Shown in pieces: positions 15,426 through 23,353 of a stretch of 37,771 nt of DNA (the stretch's first letter is position 1; every line of letters starts with the position of its first letter). Below the pieces are notes generated by a model. That model was given only the letters and a program-made list of their open reading frames with translations, made no database searches and was not told where the DNA came from. The stretch is from Sphingomonas sp. Lineage in GTDB: Bacteria; Pseudomonadota; Alphaproteobacteria; Sphingomonadales; Sphingomonadaceae. The stretch lies in assembly GCF_025363195.1 (NCBI RefSeq), contig NZ_JANYEK010000233.1, positions 1 to 37,771 on the forward strand, written 5' to 3'. A program made the translations under genes and the position numbers.

Positions 15426-16637
15426 ATGACCAACATTTCCATCGCGCTCGCCGCGGAAAATACCGCTGGCAAGATCGCGCGGTTCCGGGCGTGGTTCATC
15501 ACGCGGGACTTTATCTTTCATGACGGTCGTGCCCTGCGCCGCTTCAGCATCGGCGGCCGGACTCAGGCCATCGCCGCCAGCGTCGCCGCCGTCACGATGT
15601 GCTTTTCCGTTTATGGCGTGGCGCAGGCCGCCGTTGGTGCGGTCGCATTGACTGGCATCGTCGCCGCGCCTCAGTCGCCCGACGCGAAGGTCGCGCAGAT
15701 GCAGGCGAAGGTCGCCGCGATGCAGGCCGATGTCGCTACGATCAAGAGCGTCGCCCAGGCGCATGCCGTCCGTGTCGAGCAGCGTCAGGCTTTGATCACC
15801 GCCGTCGTAACCGGTCAGGGCGCGCCGCGCGAAGTCGCTGCGACCGTGATCGATCCCAAGGCTGCGAAGCTCGCCGCCGATGTCGTCGCGCCGCTCGCGA
15901 AGATCGAGCGTCGCCAGGTCGTGCTGGCCGTGCAGGCCCGCCGGGTGGTCGAGCAGCGGATCGCGATGACCACGCAGAAGGTCAACCGCCTTGGCGTCGT
16001 CGCTCACCGTTTAGCGAAAACGCCGCCCCGGAATGTGGCAATGGGTGGGCCGTTCGAGGCCGCCGACAGCAACGAAGCCAGCGTCGATCTGCAGGCCGAC
16101 CAGCAGTTCCGCTCCTTGTTCATGACCTGGAAGAAGCTCGATTCGCTCGAGCAGTCGGTGATCGCAATCCCGTCGGCCCAGCCAGTCGAACGGTTGAGCT
16201 TCACCAGCAATTACGGCGTCCGCACCGATCCATTCCGCGGCACTGCAGCGATGCATGCCGGCGTGGATATTCCCGGCCCGGTCGGCACCCCTGTTTATGC
16301 CACCGCCGATGGGTACGTGGATCGCGCCGAGCGGTCGGGTGGCTACGGCAATCTCGTCGAGATCGACCACGGCAAGGGCATCCAGACGCGCTACGGACAC
16401 CTCTCGAAGATCCTTGTCGCACCCTTCACGCGCGTCAAGCGGGGGCAATTGATTGCCTTGATGGGCTCGACCGGGCGCTCCACCGGCCCGCACCTCCATT
16501 ACGAAGTGCGGATCGACGGTCATGCCGTGAACCCGGTGCCGTTCCTGCAGACCGCAGATTATCTGGCCAGCGCTCACACCGGTGCGAAGACGATCACCGT
16601 TGCGATGGGTGGACCAGCGCCCGCACCCGCGGACTGA
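15426..16637 (+). CDS. M23-family murein metallopeptidase
   Basis: A 403-residue inner-membrane-anchored protein. One membrane helix lies at about 47-70, followed by a coiled-coil region (about 90-200, with Ala-Gln-Met-Gln-Ala-Lys repeats). The LytM/M23 domain (about 255-375) has zinc ligands in His-Ala-Gly-Val-Asp and His-Leu-His, so it is probably an active endopeptidase or a divisome activator. It also carries the lysostaphin-type Gly-Tyr-Gly-Asn-Leu-Val-Glu-Ile-Asp-His strand. A 295-base stretch before it (15131-15425) holds no supported gene or clear promoter, only an AATTCGCGG-type repeat (around 15180 and 15220). Confidence 0.9.
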   Translation: MTNISIALAAENTAGKIARFRAWFITRDFIFHDGRALRRFSIGGRTQAIAASVAAVTMCFSVYGVAQAAVGAVALTGIVAAPQSPDAKVAQMQAKVAAMQADVATIKSVAQAHAVRVEQRQALITAVVTGQGAPREVAATVIDPKAAKLAADVVAPLAKIERRQVVLAVQARRVVEQRIAMTTQKVNRLGVVAHRLAKTPPRNVAMGGPFEAADSNEASVDLQADQQFRSLFMTWKKLDSLEQSVIAIPSAQPVERLSFTSNYGVRTDPFRGTAAMHAGVDIPGPVGTPVYATADGYVDRAERSGGYGNLVEIDHGKGIQTRYGHLSKILVAPFTRVKRGQLIALMGSTGRSTGPHLHYEVRIDGHAVNPVPFLQTADYLASAHTGAKTITVAMGGPAPAPAD

Positions 16638-16753
16638 TCGCAAGATCGCCATGACGTTCGGCGGATGGATGTCCGGGGTCGGTGGTCCAATATGGTCTTT
16701 CCCTCGACTCTCCTGGTGATGGGAGCTTTGGCCTCCATTTAACGATCAGACCG

Positions 16754-16772
16754 ATTGGTGGTTCGCACCAAT
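16754..16772 (+). other. Small perfect hairpin upstream of erpA
   Basis: ATTGGTG (16754-16760), a 5-nt loop, and CACCAAT (16766-16772) form a perfect 7-bp stem between the M23 gene and erpA. It could be an operator or part of a leader. No other gene was seen in 16638-16858. Confidence 0.35.
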
Positions 16773-16858
16773 GTCTCGGGTGCCGCGGGGTGATCGCATC
16801 GGTATCGGCGGCGGTCACTGCCGTTGCCGTTCGTATCGTAAACGCCTATCTTCCGGTA

Positions 16859-17200
16859 ATGGCCACACTCGCTCCTTCTTCCGTCACGTTGACTGCTTCC
16901 GCCGCCGCGCGCGTGGCCGCGATCGCCGAACGGCAAGGCAAGCCGGCCATCCTGCGGCTCGCGGTCGATGGCGGCGGGTGTTCGGGCTTCCAGTACAAGT
17001 TCGAGTTGGCCGATACGGTTGCGGAGGACGATGTCGTCGCGGAAACCGATCGGGTGAAGCTGGTGGTGGATTCGATCAGCCTCGATCTCGTGCGCGGTTG
17101 TTCGGTCGATTATGTCGAATCTCTGGGCGGGGCAGCGTTCAAGGTGGAAAATCCCAATGCCGCCTCCGGCTGCGGCTGTGGCTCCAGCTTCTCGGTGTGA
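16859..17200 (+). CDS. erpA: Iron-sulfur cluster insertion protein (A-type carrier)
   Basis: A-type carrier that hands iron-sulfur clusters to apoproteins. It has 113 residues, the usual size. The three conserved cysteines are Cys41 (Gly-Gly-Cys-Ser-Gly-Phe) and Cys105/Cys107 (Gly-Cys-Gly-Cys-Gly-Ser). ATG 16859 was chosen because the in-frame upstream extension has no family similarity. xthA follows after 10 bases. ErpA and IscA differ little at this level; ErpA is favoured because no isc or suf genes are adjacent. Confidence 0.9.
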   Translation: MATLAPSSVTLTASAAARVAAIAERQGKPAILRLAVDGGGCSGFQYKFELADTVAEDDVVAETDRVKLVVDSISLDLVRGCSVDYVESLGGAAFKVENPNAASGCGCGSSFSV

Positions 17201-17210
17201 TTGTTTTCGC

Positions 17211-17987
17211 GTGAAGATCGTCACCTTCAATATCAACGGCATCAAGGCGCGCCTGCCGCGCCTGTTGGAATATCTTGCCGAGCAGCAACCGGATATCGTG
17301 TGCCTGCAGGAATTGAAGACGAGCGACGAAACCTTTCCGGAAGCGGATATCCGTGCGGCGGGTTACGGTGTGGTGTGGCATGGACAGAAGAGCTGGAACG
17401 GGGTTGCGGTTCTCGCCAGAGGCGCAGACCCGATAGAACGCCAGCGCGGGCTTGAGGGCGAGCCCGAGGACGAGCACAGCCGTTACCTCGAATGCGAAGT
17501 CGACGGCGTGATCATCGCATCGATCTATCTGCCCAACGGTAATCCGCAGCCGGGTCCGAAATTCGATTACAAATTGCGCTGGATCGAGCGACTGTCGGCA
17601 CGGGCACGGCTGTTGCTGGCAGAGGAGAAGCCGGTTGTTCTGGCCGGCGACTATAATGTCATCGCCAATGACGACGACACCTATTCGGTGCGCGCGATGC
17701 AGGACGATGCGCTGATGCAGCCCGAAAGCCGCGAGGGGTTTCGCCGCCTCGTCGCGCAGGGCTGGACCGATGCGTTGCGCACGCGTTTCCCGTCAGGCGG
17801 AGTATGGACCTTCTGGGATTATCAGGCCGGCGCGTGGCAACGCGATGCCGGGTTTCGCATCGATCACCTCCTGCTTTCCCCCGTCGCCGCCGATCTTTTG
17901 GCCGATGCCGGCGTCGACAAGGACTATCGTGGACGTGACAAGGCCAGCGACCACGCACCGACCTGGGTAAAATTGCGCCACCGATAG
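17211..17987 (+). CDS. xthA: Exodeoxyribonuclease III
   Basis: AP endonuclease/3'-exonuclease of base-excision repair (ExoA/Xth family). It has 258 residues from GTG 17211. Family motifs appear in order: Asn-Ile-Asn-Gly-Ile-Lys-Ala-Arg at the N-terminus, the metal ligand Glu in Cys-Leu-Gln-Glu-Leu-Lys, Gly-Asp-Tyr-Asn-Val, and the C-terminal Ser-Asp-His-Ala-Pro. It lies 10 bases after erpA and is likely co-transcribed. Confidence 0.95.
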   Translation: MKIVTFNINGIKARLPRLLEYLAEQQPDIVCLQELKTSDETFPEADIRAAGYGVVWHGQKSWNGVAVLARGADPIERQRGLEGEPEDEHSRYLECEVDGVIIASIYLPNGNPQPGPKFDYKLRWIERLSARARLLLAEEKPVVLAGDYNVIANDDDTYSVRAMQDDALMQPESREGFRRLVAQGWTDALRTRFPSGGVWTFWDYQAGAWQRDAGFRIDHLLLSPVAADLLADAGVDKDYRGRDKASDHAPTWVKLRHR

Positions 17988-18008
17988 GCGATCGTAGATT
18001 GGGGGGGC

Positions 18009-18812
18009 ATGCGCTGGATTTTGACCGGAATAGTGTTGGTTGCCGCCGGGGCAGCCGCGATACCAGCCACCGCGGAGGAACGTGATTACTGCCCGGCCCG
18101 ACCCGGAATCGGTACGCCAGCTTGCACGATCGCACCGGGCCATGTCTCGGTTGAAACCGCATTGGCCGATTGGACGCGCGACGAGAATTCCGATCATCGC
18201 AGTGACACGATCCTGATCGGCGAAACGCTGGTGCGGCTCGGCGTGACCGATGCGATCGAGCTGCAGGCCGGATTTACGTCGTTCGGCCATGTCCGTACGC
18301 GCGACAAGCTTTCGGGCACGGTCGAACGCGCGAATCGGGTTGGCGATGCGCTGTTGGGGTTCAAGGCGAATCTGAAGAACCCGGACGGCAGCGGTCTTTC
18401 CGCTGCCGTGCAGCCTTTCGTCACCTTGCCGGTCGGCCGCTCACCCGTCGGCGCGGGAGATTGGGGGGCGGGGCTGGTGGTTCCCATATCCTATGATTTG
18501 AGCGATGCGATCAATCTGGAAGCGACCTCCGAAATCGATGCTGCGGTGAATCAGGATGGTCACGGCCGCCATCTCGCGTTCAGCGAGACCGCGGGGCTGA
18601 CGCTTGCCTTGAACAAAAACGTGACGGCGACGGCGGAACTTCAGGCGCTGCGTGACGACGATGCGTATGGGGCGACGACGCAGTTTCTGGCCGGGCTGTC
18701 GTTGGCGTGCATGGTTGATAAAAATATGCAGATCGATGCCGGCGCCAATGCCGGGCTCAATCGCCATTCACCCGCTATGGAGCTTTATTTCGGTGTTGCC
18801 CGCCGTTTTTAG
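18009..18812 (+). CDS. Outer-membrane beta-barrel protein, MetA-pathway-like transporter family
   Basis: A 267-residue secreted protein. Residues 1-22 are a signal peptide ending Ala-Thr-Ala. The rest alternates short amphipathic strands and turns and ends in Arg-Arg-Phe, the C-terminal Phe typical of outer-membrane barrels. The overall pattern (Ser-Val-Glu-Thr, Leu-Arg-x-Gly-Val-Thr-Asp, Leu-Gly-Phe-Lys, Pro-x-Val-Thr-Leu-Pro-Val-Gly) resembles the 'MetA-pathway of phenol degradation' transporter family. It has two cysteines soon after the signal peptide. The substrate is unknown. Confidence 0.75.
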   Translation: MRWILTGIVLVAAGAAAIPATAEERDYCPARPGIGTPACTIAPGHVSVETALADWTRDENSDHRSDTILIGETLVRLGVTDAIELQAGFTSFGHVRTRDKLSGTVERANRVGDALLGFKANLKNPDGSGLSAAVQPFVTLPVGRSPVGAGDWGAGLVVPISYDLSDAINLEATSEIDAAVNQDGHGRHLAFSETAGLTLALNKNVTATAELQALRDDDAYGATTQFLAGLSLACMVDKNMQIDAGANAGLNRHSPAMELYFGVARRF

Positions 18813-18929
18813 GGGCGTTCATACAGTTCGACAGCGCGAATACCTCGTTTCTGGGCGCATGGGGTTTGGCCCAAGGTTGTGCCGGGCGGGTACCATATAA
18901 TCTGTTGGGCGCAATGCTTGAACACAGCG

Positions 18930-18961
18930 CCAATGATTGGCGATATTTCCCACATCATTGG
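18930..18961. other. Inverted repeat upstream of the small secreted protein
   Basis: CCAATGAT (18930-18937) and ATCATTGG (18954-18961), a perfect 8-bp inverted repeat with a 16-nt spacer. It lies in the gene-free 280-base stretch 18813-19092, about 130 bases before the next start. It may be an operator; no regulator is known. Confidence 0.35.
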
Positions 18962-19092
18962 GGATTTCAAACTATTTGGGCGCGGAGATTTTCGCTAAGC
19001 ATCTGATAATCTGACATGGAAGTGTTTGGCATAACTAATGCACTAACACAGTCACGATCGGCAATCAGCCAGATCGACCGATGGAGGATTTC

Positions 19093-19344
19093 ATGATCAA
19101 GATGACGATGTTCACCGTGACCGCCACCCTGCTGGCCGTCGTATCGCCCGCTTTCGCCGCTGTCGCCAGGCCCGCAGGCGCCGCCGCGCGGCCGATCGAC
19201 GCGACCAATGTCCTGCCGAAACTCGCGTCAAAGCCCGTGCGCTATTGCATCGTCGGTCAGGTGACCGGTTCGCGCCTGCCGATCAAGGAATGCCGCAGCC
19301 GCGAAGATTGGCTGGCCCAAGGTTTCGATCCGCTCGCCAAATAA
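19093..19344 (+). CDS. Small secreted protein of a sphingomonad family
   Basis: An 83-residue exported protein of unknown function. The signal peptide covers about 1-21 (ends Ala-Phe-Ala). The conserved C-terminal part reads Arg-Tyr-Cys-Ile-Val, Thr-Gly-Ser-Arg-Leu-Pro, Lys-Glu-Cys-Arg-Ser-Arg, Trp, then Gly-Phe-Asp-Pro-Leu-Ala-Lys. Its two cysteines probably form a disulfide. Small proteins with this tail are common in sphingomonads as hypothetical proteins. GGAGG at 19083-19087 sets the ATG at 19093; the ATG at 19081 overlaps that site. Confidence 0.75.
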   Translation: MIKMTMFTVTATLLAVVSPAFAAVARPAGAAARPIDATNVLPKLASKPVRYCIVGQVTGSRLPIKECRSREDWLAQGFDPLAK

Positions 19345-19350
19345 GGCGGC

Positions 19351-19389
19351 CAAATTACCCGGGCAAATTATCCAGCCAAATTATCTGGC
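19351..19389. repeat. Three-copy 13-bp tandem repeat
   Basis: CAAATTA starts at 19351, 19364 and 19377, an exact 13-base period. The remaining six bases of each unit vary (CCCGGG, TCCAGC, TCTGGC). It lies between two convergent genes. Confidence 0.7.
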
Positions 19390-19434
19390 CAGCTCGCGGC
19401 GGTATTGCCCGTCGCGGGCGTCGGTCGGTCCGCT

Positions 19435-20592
19435 CTACAGCGCCCGTTCATAGATCTCGTACTTCTTGTTGACCTTGCATTCGATGATATCGGCGATCGA
19501 GCGCATGCCCTGATTGTCTTCGAGGATCCAGCCAATTTCGCCGCGCGATGCGCCATATTCGCTGACGGCCGACCGGCGGATATATTCGATCATCATCAGC
19601 GCCAATTGGCTGGCGAGGCGCGATGATTGCAGGCCCTTGACCACGCCCATCAATGGCACGCGCACCGTGCGCACCTTGGGCTTGCGCAGCCACCACAATA
19701 CCTTCGCCCAGCCGAACGGCAGCAGATTGCCCTTCAGCGGTGCGATCGCCTCGTTCAGATCGGGCAGGGTGATCATGAACGCGACCGGCTCGCCATCCAC
19801 CTCCGCGATGCGGATCAGATCTTCGAAGACGATGGGCTTCAGTTTTACACCGACGTCGACGATCTCCGGTTCGGTGAGCGGCACATACCCCCAATTGTCC
19901 GACCAGGCATCGTTCAGGATGGACAGGATGATTGCCGCTTCCTTGTCGAAATTCTTCTTGTCGACCTTGCGGATGCGAATGCGCGGGTTCTTCTCGCCAC
20001 TGGCAATGATACGCCCACAGATTGGTGGAAATTCTTTCGTAATATCAAGATCATAAGTATATAGCATCTTGACGCCGCGATAGCCGGCGGATTCGATCCA
20101 TTCCTGATAATGGGGTTTGTGATGGCCCATCATCACCGTCGGCGGATGGTCGAATCCCTCGATCAACAGTCCCGGTTCTTCCCAGATCGACATGCTGATC
20201 GGCCCGAGTGCGCGCACCATCCCCTTGCCGCGCAGCCAGGTCTCGGCGGTGGCGATAAGCAGATGTGCCAGATCGCGGTCCTCCGCCTCCAGCAGCCCCC
20301 AGCATCCGACGCCGGGGCCGAAACCCTGTTCCGCTGGCAGCGTCAGCGCCAGCGTATCGATATGCGCGGAGATGCGCCCGACGATCTTGCCGCCCCGCTC
20401 CGCCAGATATAATTGCGCTTCGGCATGGCTGAACCAGCCATTCTTTTCCGGTGTGATCAGGCCCAGCGCCTCGCTCTTCAGCGGCGGCACCCAATTCGGG
20501 TCGTCGGCATTCAGCCGGAACGCGAGATCGATGAACGCTTTGCGATCCGCCTTGCTGCTGATCGGACGGATAGAGAGCGATTGGTCGGCCAA
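19435..20592 (-). CDS. GNAT-fold acyltransferase, probable bacterial ceramide synthase
   Basis: A 385-residue cytosolic protein without signal peptide. The N-terminus reads Ile-Arg-Pro-Ile, then Lys-Ala-Asp-Arg-Lys-Ala-Phe-Ile and Asp-Pro-Asn-Trp-Val-Pro-Pro-Leu, features of a large GNAT family formerly labelled 'dATP pyrophosphohydrolase' in alphaproteobacteria. A member of this family in Caulobacter (CCNA_01212) was shown to be the ceramide synthase that N-acylates the long-chain base. Here it lies in the same region as spt, acp and a cerR-like gene and divergent from a desaturase, which supports that role. Function is inferred from family recall and context; a general GNAT acetyltransferase remains possible. 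Confidence 0.65.
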   Translation of the reverse strand: MADQSLSIRPISSKADRKAFIDLAFRLNADDPNWVPPLKSEALGLITPEKNGWFSHAEAQLYLAERGGKIVGRISAHIDTLALTLPAEQGFGPGVGCWGLLEAEDRDLAHLLIATAETWLRGKGMVRALGPISMSIWEEPGLLIEGFDHPPTVMMGHHKPHYQEWIESAGYRGVKMLYTYDLDITKEFPPICGRIIASGEKNPRIRIRKVDKKNFDKEAAIILSILNDAWSDNWGYVPLTEPEIVDVGVKLKPIVFEDLIRIAEVDGEPVAFMITLPDLNEAIAPLKGNLLPFGWAKVLWWLRKPKVRTVRVPLMGVVKGLQSSRLASQLALMMIEYIRRSAVSEYGASRGEIGWILEDNQGMRSIADIIECKVNKKYEIYERAL

Positions 20593-20718
20593 GGGGTGCG
20601 CGCCTCATGCGAAAGGATGGCCGGTTAAGTCCCGCCTGCGCGCCTGACTGTCAAGACCGAGGCGGCACGCGACCCGTCAGACCTGTTACTGCCACGCTGC
20701 CGCCACTATCTAGGGCTA

Positions 20719-21822
20719 ATGGAACGTCCGATGGAAAGATTTCTCACCCTCGATCGCCGCGCTGCCGAGGCTCCCGCCATATCGACGCGCGTGGCCAGGG
20801 AAATTATTGCCGACGATCGCGCGATGCTGCGCGCCGCCGCGGAACTGACGCGCGATATCCTTGCGCATCGGCCGGCCATTTATTGGGCCGACCTGATCGT
20901 GTCGACGGTCGTCGGTTATGCCGCCTTTGCCGCGGCCGTGCTGGCCTCGGGCGGTTGGGCCGTCCTCGCCGGGGTGATCTCGGTTCTCGCCTTGTACCGC
21001 GCAGGATCGTTCATCCACGAGCTTACCCACTTCAAACCTTCCGCCGTGCCTGGTTTTCATGTTGTATGGAATGCGCTTGCCGGCATCCCGCTGCTGGTGC
21101 CGAGCTTCATGTATGAAGGGGTGCATAATCTGCATCATGCCCGCACGCGTTATGGCACCGCGGAGGATCCCGAATATCTTCCGCTGGCATTGATGAAGCC
21201 GTGGACGCTACCATTGTTCATCATCGTTTCGGCACTGGCACCGATCGCATTGTTGTTTCGCTATGCCGTGTTGACGCCGCTGTCGGTGATCCCGGCGGTG
21301 CGCCGCCTGGTGGTCGAGCGGTATTCGTCGCTGTCGATCAACCCCAGCTTCCGCCGCCGTCCGCCCGAGGGTCCGGCGCGTCTGCAATGGCTGTGGCAGG
21401 AAGTGGTTGCCGCCATTTGGGCAATCGCCCTGGTTGCTATGGTCGTGACCGGGATAGTGCCAGTGCGGGTGTTCCTGATTGGCTTGTCCATCGCTTCGGC
21501 GGTGATGGTGATCAATCAGGTGCGGACGCTCGTCGCGCATCTGTGGGAGAATGAGGGCGAGGCTATGACCGTCACCGCCCAATATCTCGACACCGTAAAC
21601 GTGCCGCCACCGGCTTTGCTGCCGATGCTGTGGGCGCCGGTGGGCTTGCGCTATCACGCGCTGCATCACCTGCTGCCGGGATTGCCCTATCACGCGCTGG
21701 GTGAGGCGCATCGCCGAATTTCCGCGGCTTTGGATGCCGAGTCGCCGTATCACAAAGCGAGCTATCCGGGCTTGCCGGGTCTCGTCGCCAAGATCGCGCG
21801 CAGTACGATGGTGGCACGCTGA
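20719..21822 (+). CDS. Membrane fatty-acid/sphingolipid desaturase or hydroxylase
   Basis: A 367-residue integral membrane di-iron enzyme. It has the three histidine boxes of the family: His100-x3-His104, His136-x2-His139-His140, and His313-x2-His316-His317 followed by Leu-Pro-Gly-Leu-Pro-Tyr-His. Paired membrane helices lie at about 60-95 and 178-290. It is divergent from the ceramide-synthase candidate, with 126 bases between starts. A role in desaturating or hydroxylating the sphingoid base or its acyl chain is likely, though a phospholipid substrate is possible. It ends two bases before the convergent DUF1801 gene. Confidence 0.85.
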   Translation: MERPMERFLTLDRRAAEAPAISTRVAREIIADDRAMLRAAAELTRDILAHRPAIYWADLIVSTVVGYAAFAAAVLASGGWAVLAGVISVLALYRAGSFIHELTHFKPSAVPGFHVVWNALAGIPLLVPSFMYEGVHNLHHARTRYGTAEDPEYLPLALMKPWTLPLFIIVSALAPIALLFRYAVLTPLSVIPAVRRLVVERYSSLSINPSFRRRPPEGPARLQWLWQEVVAAIWAIALVAMVVTGIVPVRVFLIGLSIASAVMVINQVRTLVAHLWENEGEAMTVTAQYLDTVNVPPPALLPMLWAPVGLRYHALHHLLPGLPYHALGEAHRRISAALDAESPYHKASYPGLPGLVAKIARSTMVAR

Positions 21823-21824
21823 AT

Positions 21825-22190
21825 TTAGGGTCGGCTGCTTTTCACTAAGAAGGACGCCGATAGCATCCTTCCCAGAACATCAAAATCGATGTGATCGGCG
21901 TGGCGATAGCGGACGCAGCCCTTGCCAAACGTCGCGCCCGTCACGAGCGCCTTGTGATCATCAATCGCCGCTTTGCCGATATAGACCGAAATATGGTTCT
22001 TCTGGCTATTGAAGCTGATGAGAGCGTCGGAGCCGGGAGGGCCATAGCCTGGCATGCCCCATTGCATTCGCTCGTCCCAATCCGTCAGTCGGGCGCGACA
22101 TTCTTCACGTAAACGGCACATCGTATCGATGCGATCCGGTGCCAGACCGAGAAAATAGTCGTCGACAGTTAAAGCGGTCGATTGAACCAT
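21825..22190 (-). CDS. DUF1801 (YdhG-like) protein
   Basis: A 121-residue soluble protein of the DUF1801 family. The signs are the Val-Asp-Asp-Tyr-Phe N-terminus, the central Met-Gln-Trp-Gly-Met-Pro-Gly-Tyr motif, and the strands Ile-Ser-Phe-Asn-Ser-Gln-Lys-Asn-His-Ile-Ser-Val-Tyr-Ile-Gly. The family includes Bacillus YdhG and an iron-chaperone fold relative; its function is not settled. It is convergent with the desaturase. Confidence 0.8.
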   Translation of the reverse strand: MVQSTALTVDDYFLGLAPDRIDTMCRLREECRARLTDWDERMQWGMPGYGPPGSDALISFNSQKNHISVYIGKAAIDDHKALVTGATFGKGCVRYRHADHIDFDVLGRMLSASFLVKSSRP

Positions 22191-22264
22191 GCGCCAGGAT
22201 CATCGAAAATACCGAGAACTGCAATCGGGAACCGCCACGCGGCCAATCAACCCACCCGGTTGCG

Positions 22265-23353
22265 TTACTCTTCAGTCCGCACCAGCACCGCCTCGCCGAT
22301 CAAAAAGAACAACAAAAACGGTGCCCACGCCGCCAGAAACGGCGGATATGCGCCAAGATTGCCCATCGCCAACGCGAAATTGTCCGCAACGAAATACGCG
22401 AAACCCAGCCCCATGCCGATCGCCGCGCGCAAGAACAATTTGCCCGACCGCGCGAGGCCGAACGCTGCGACTGCGCCGAGCAGGGGCATCAGCACCGACG
22501 ACAAAGGCGCGGAGAGCTTGTGCCATGCCGATCCTTCCAGCGCCTTTGTCGGGCGCCCCGCATCGGACAGGTCGCTGATCGCGCCGCGCAAGGCGCCGAA
22601 CGACAGCGAATCGGCATTGACCGTGGCAAGGGTGAACTGGTCGGGACGAACGCCCTTGGCCACCACCGCATTGCCGATCTTCGTAACCTTGCCGCTGGTC
22701 ACGTCAAAGCGTGTTGCATCGAAGAGTTGCCAGCCCGGTGCGGCGTAGCGCCCGCGTTTGGCCTCGATGATGCCGACCAGATTTCCCTTATCGCGGTCGT
22801 ACAGCGTCACCCCACCAAGCGTCGCCGCAGCGCCCCGGCCCTTGATCTGAGCCGCCTGGATCAGGTCGTCGCCATCGCGCACCCATACATTGGACCGGTC
22901 GCCGTGATCGATCGGAAGGGGGCCATAATTGACGTTCTGCCATTGGGTCAGCGTCGCTGTTGCACGCGCGACGATACGGTCGTTGAAGGCGAACGAAATG
23001 ATTGCGACGATGAAACTCGCCAGCACCAGGGGTGCCAGCACCTGATGCGCTGACAGGCCCGATGCCTTTAGCGCGATGACCTCGCTATTCTGGTTCATCT
23101 GGCTGAGCGTGAAGATGGTGCCGAGCAACACCGAGAAGGGCAGGATGAAGGCGATGATCTGCGGCGCGCGCAGGCTCATATAATGCCAGACCTGTGCATC
23201 GCCATTACCGGGATAGGCCAGGATATTGCCCGACTGGCCGAGCAGATCGAGCGCCTGCAGCACGAGCACGAGCCCCGCCATGACGGCAAACGTGCGCACG
23301 ACGAACATCCGCGCCATGTAGATCGCGACCACGCGGGAGGGGAAGAAGTTCAT
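22265..23353 (-). CDS. lptG: LPS export ABC permease LptG
   Basis: One of the two membrane subunits of the LptB2FG transporter that extracts lipopolysaccharide from the inner membrane. It has 362 residues: membrane helices at about 15-35, 60-80, 100-120, a periplasmic jellyroll of about 140 residues, and three C-terminal helices. It contains the YjgP/YjgQ coupling region near Ser-Glu-Val-Ile-Ala-Leu-Lys-Ala-Ser-Gly, which contacts LptB. Its start overlaps the lptF stop by four bases. It is the distal gene, so G rather than F. Confidence 0.9.
   Translation of the reverse strand: MNFFPSRVVAIYMARMFVVRTFAVMAGLVLVLQALDLLGQSGNILAYPGNGDAQVWHYMSLRAPQIIAFILPFSVLLGTIFTLSQMNQNSEVIALKASGLSAHQVLAPLVLASFIVAIISFAFNDRIVARATATLTQWQNVNYGPLPIDHGDRSNVWVRDGDDLIQAAQIKGRGAAATLGGVTLYDRDKGNLVGIIEAKRGRYAAPGWQLFDATRFDVTSGKVTKIGNAVVAKGVRPDQFTLATVNADSLSFGALRGAISDLSDAGRPTKALEGSAWHKLSAPLSSVLMPLLGAVAAFGLARSGKLFLRAAIGMGLGFAYFVADNFALAMGNLGAYPPFLAAWAPFLLFFLIGEAVLVRTEE

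Noticed and set aside
15197..15523. A plus-strand frame before the M23 gene
   Set aside because: It overlaps the M23 start in another frame, has no ribosome site and no motif.
19351..19389. CRISPR array
   Set aside because: Unit length of 13 bases and no spacers; it is a simple tandem repeat. No CRISPR array was found in the window.
22139..23053. A plus-strand open frame of 304 codons
   Set aside because: Antisense to lptG; rich in Arg/Gln/His with no recognisable motif.
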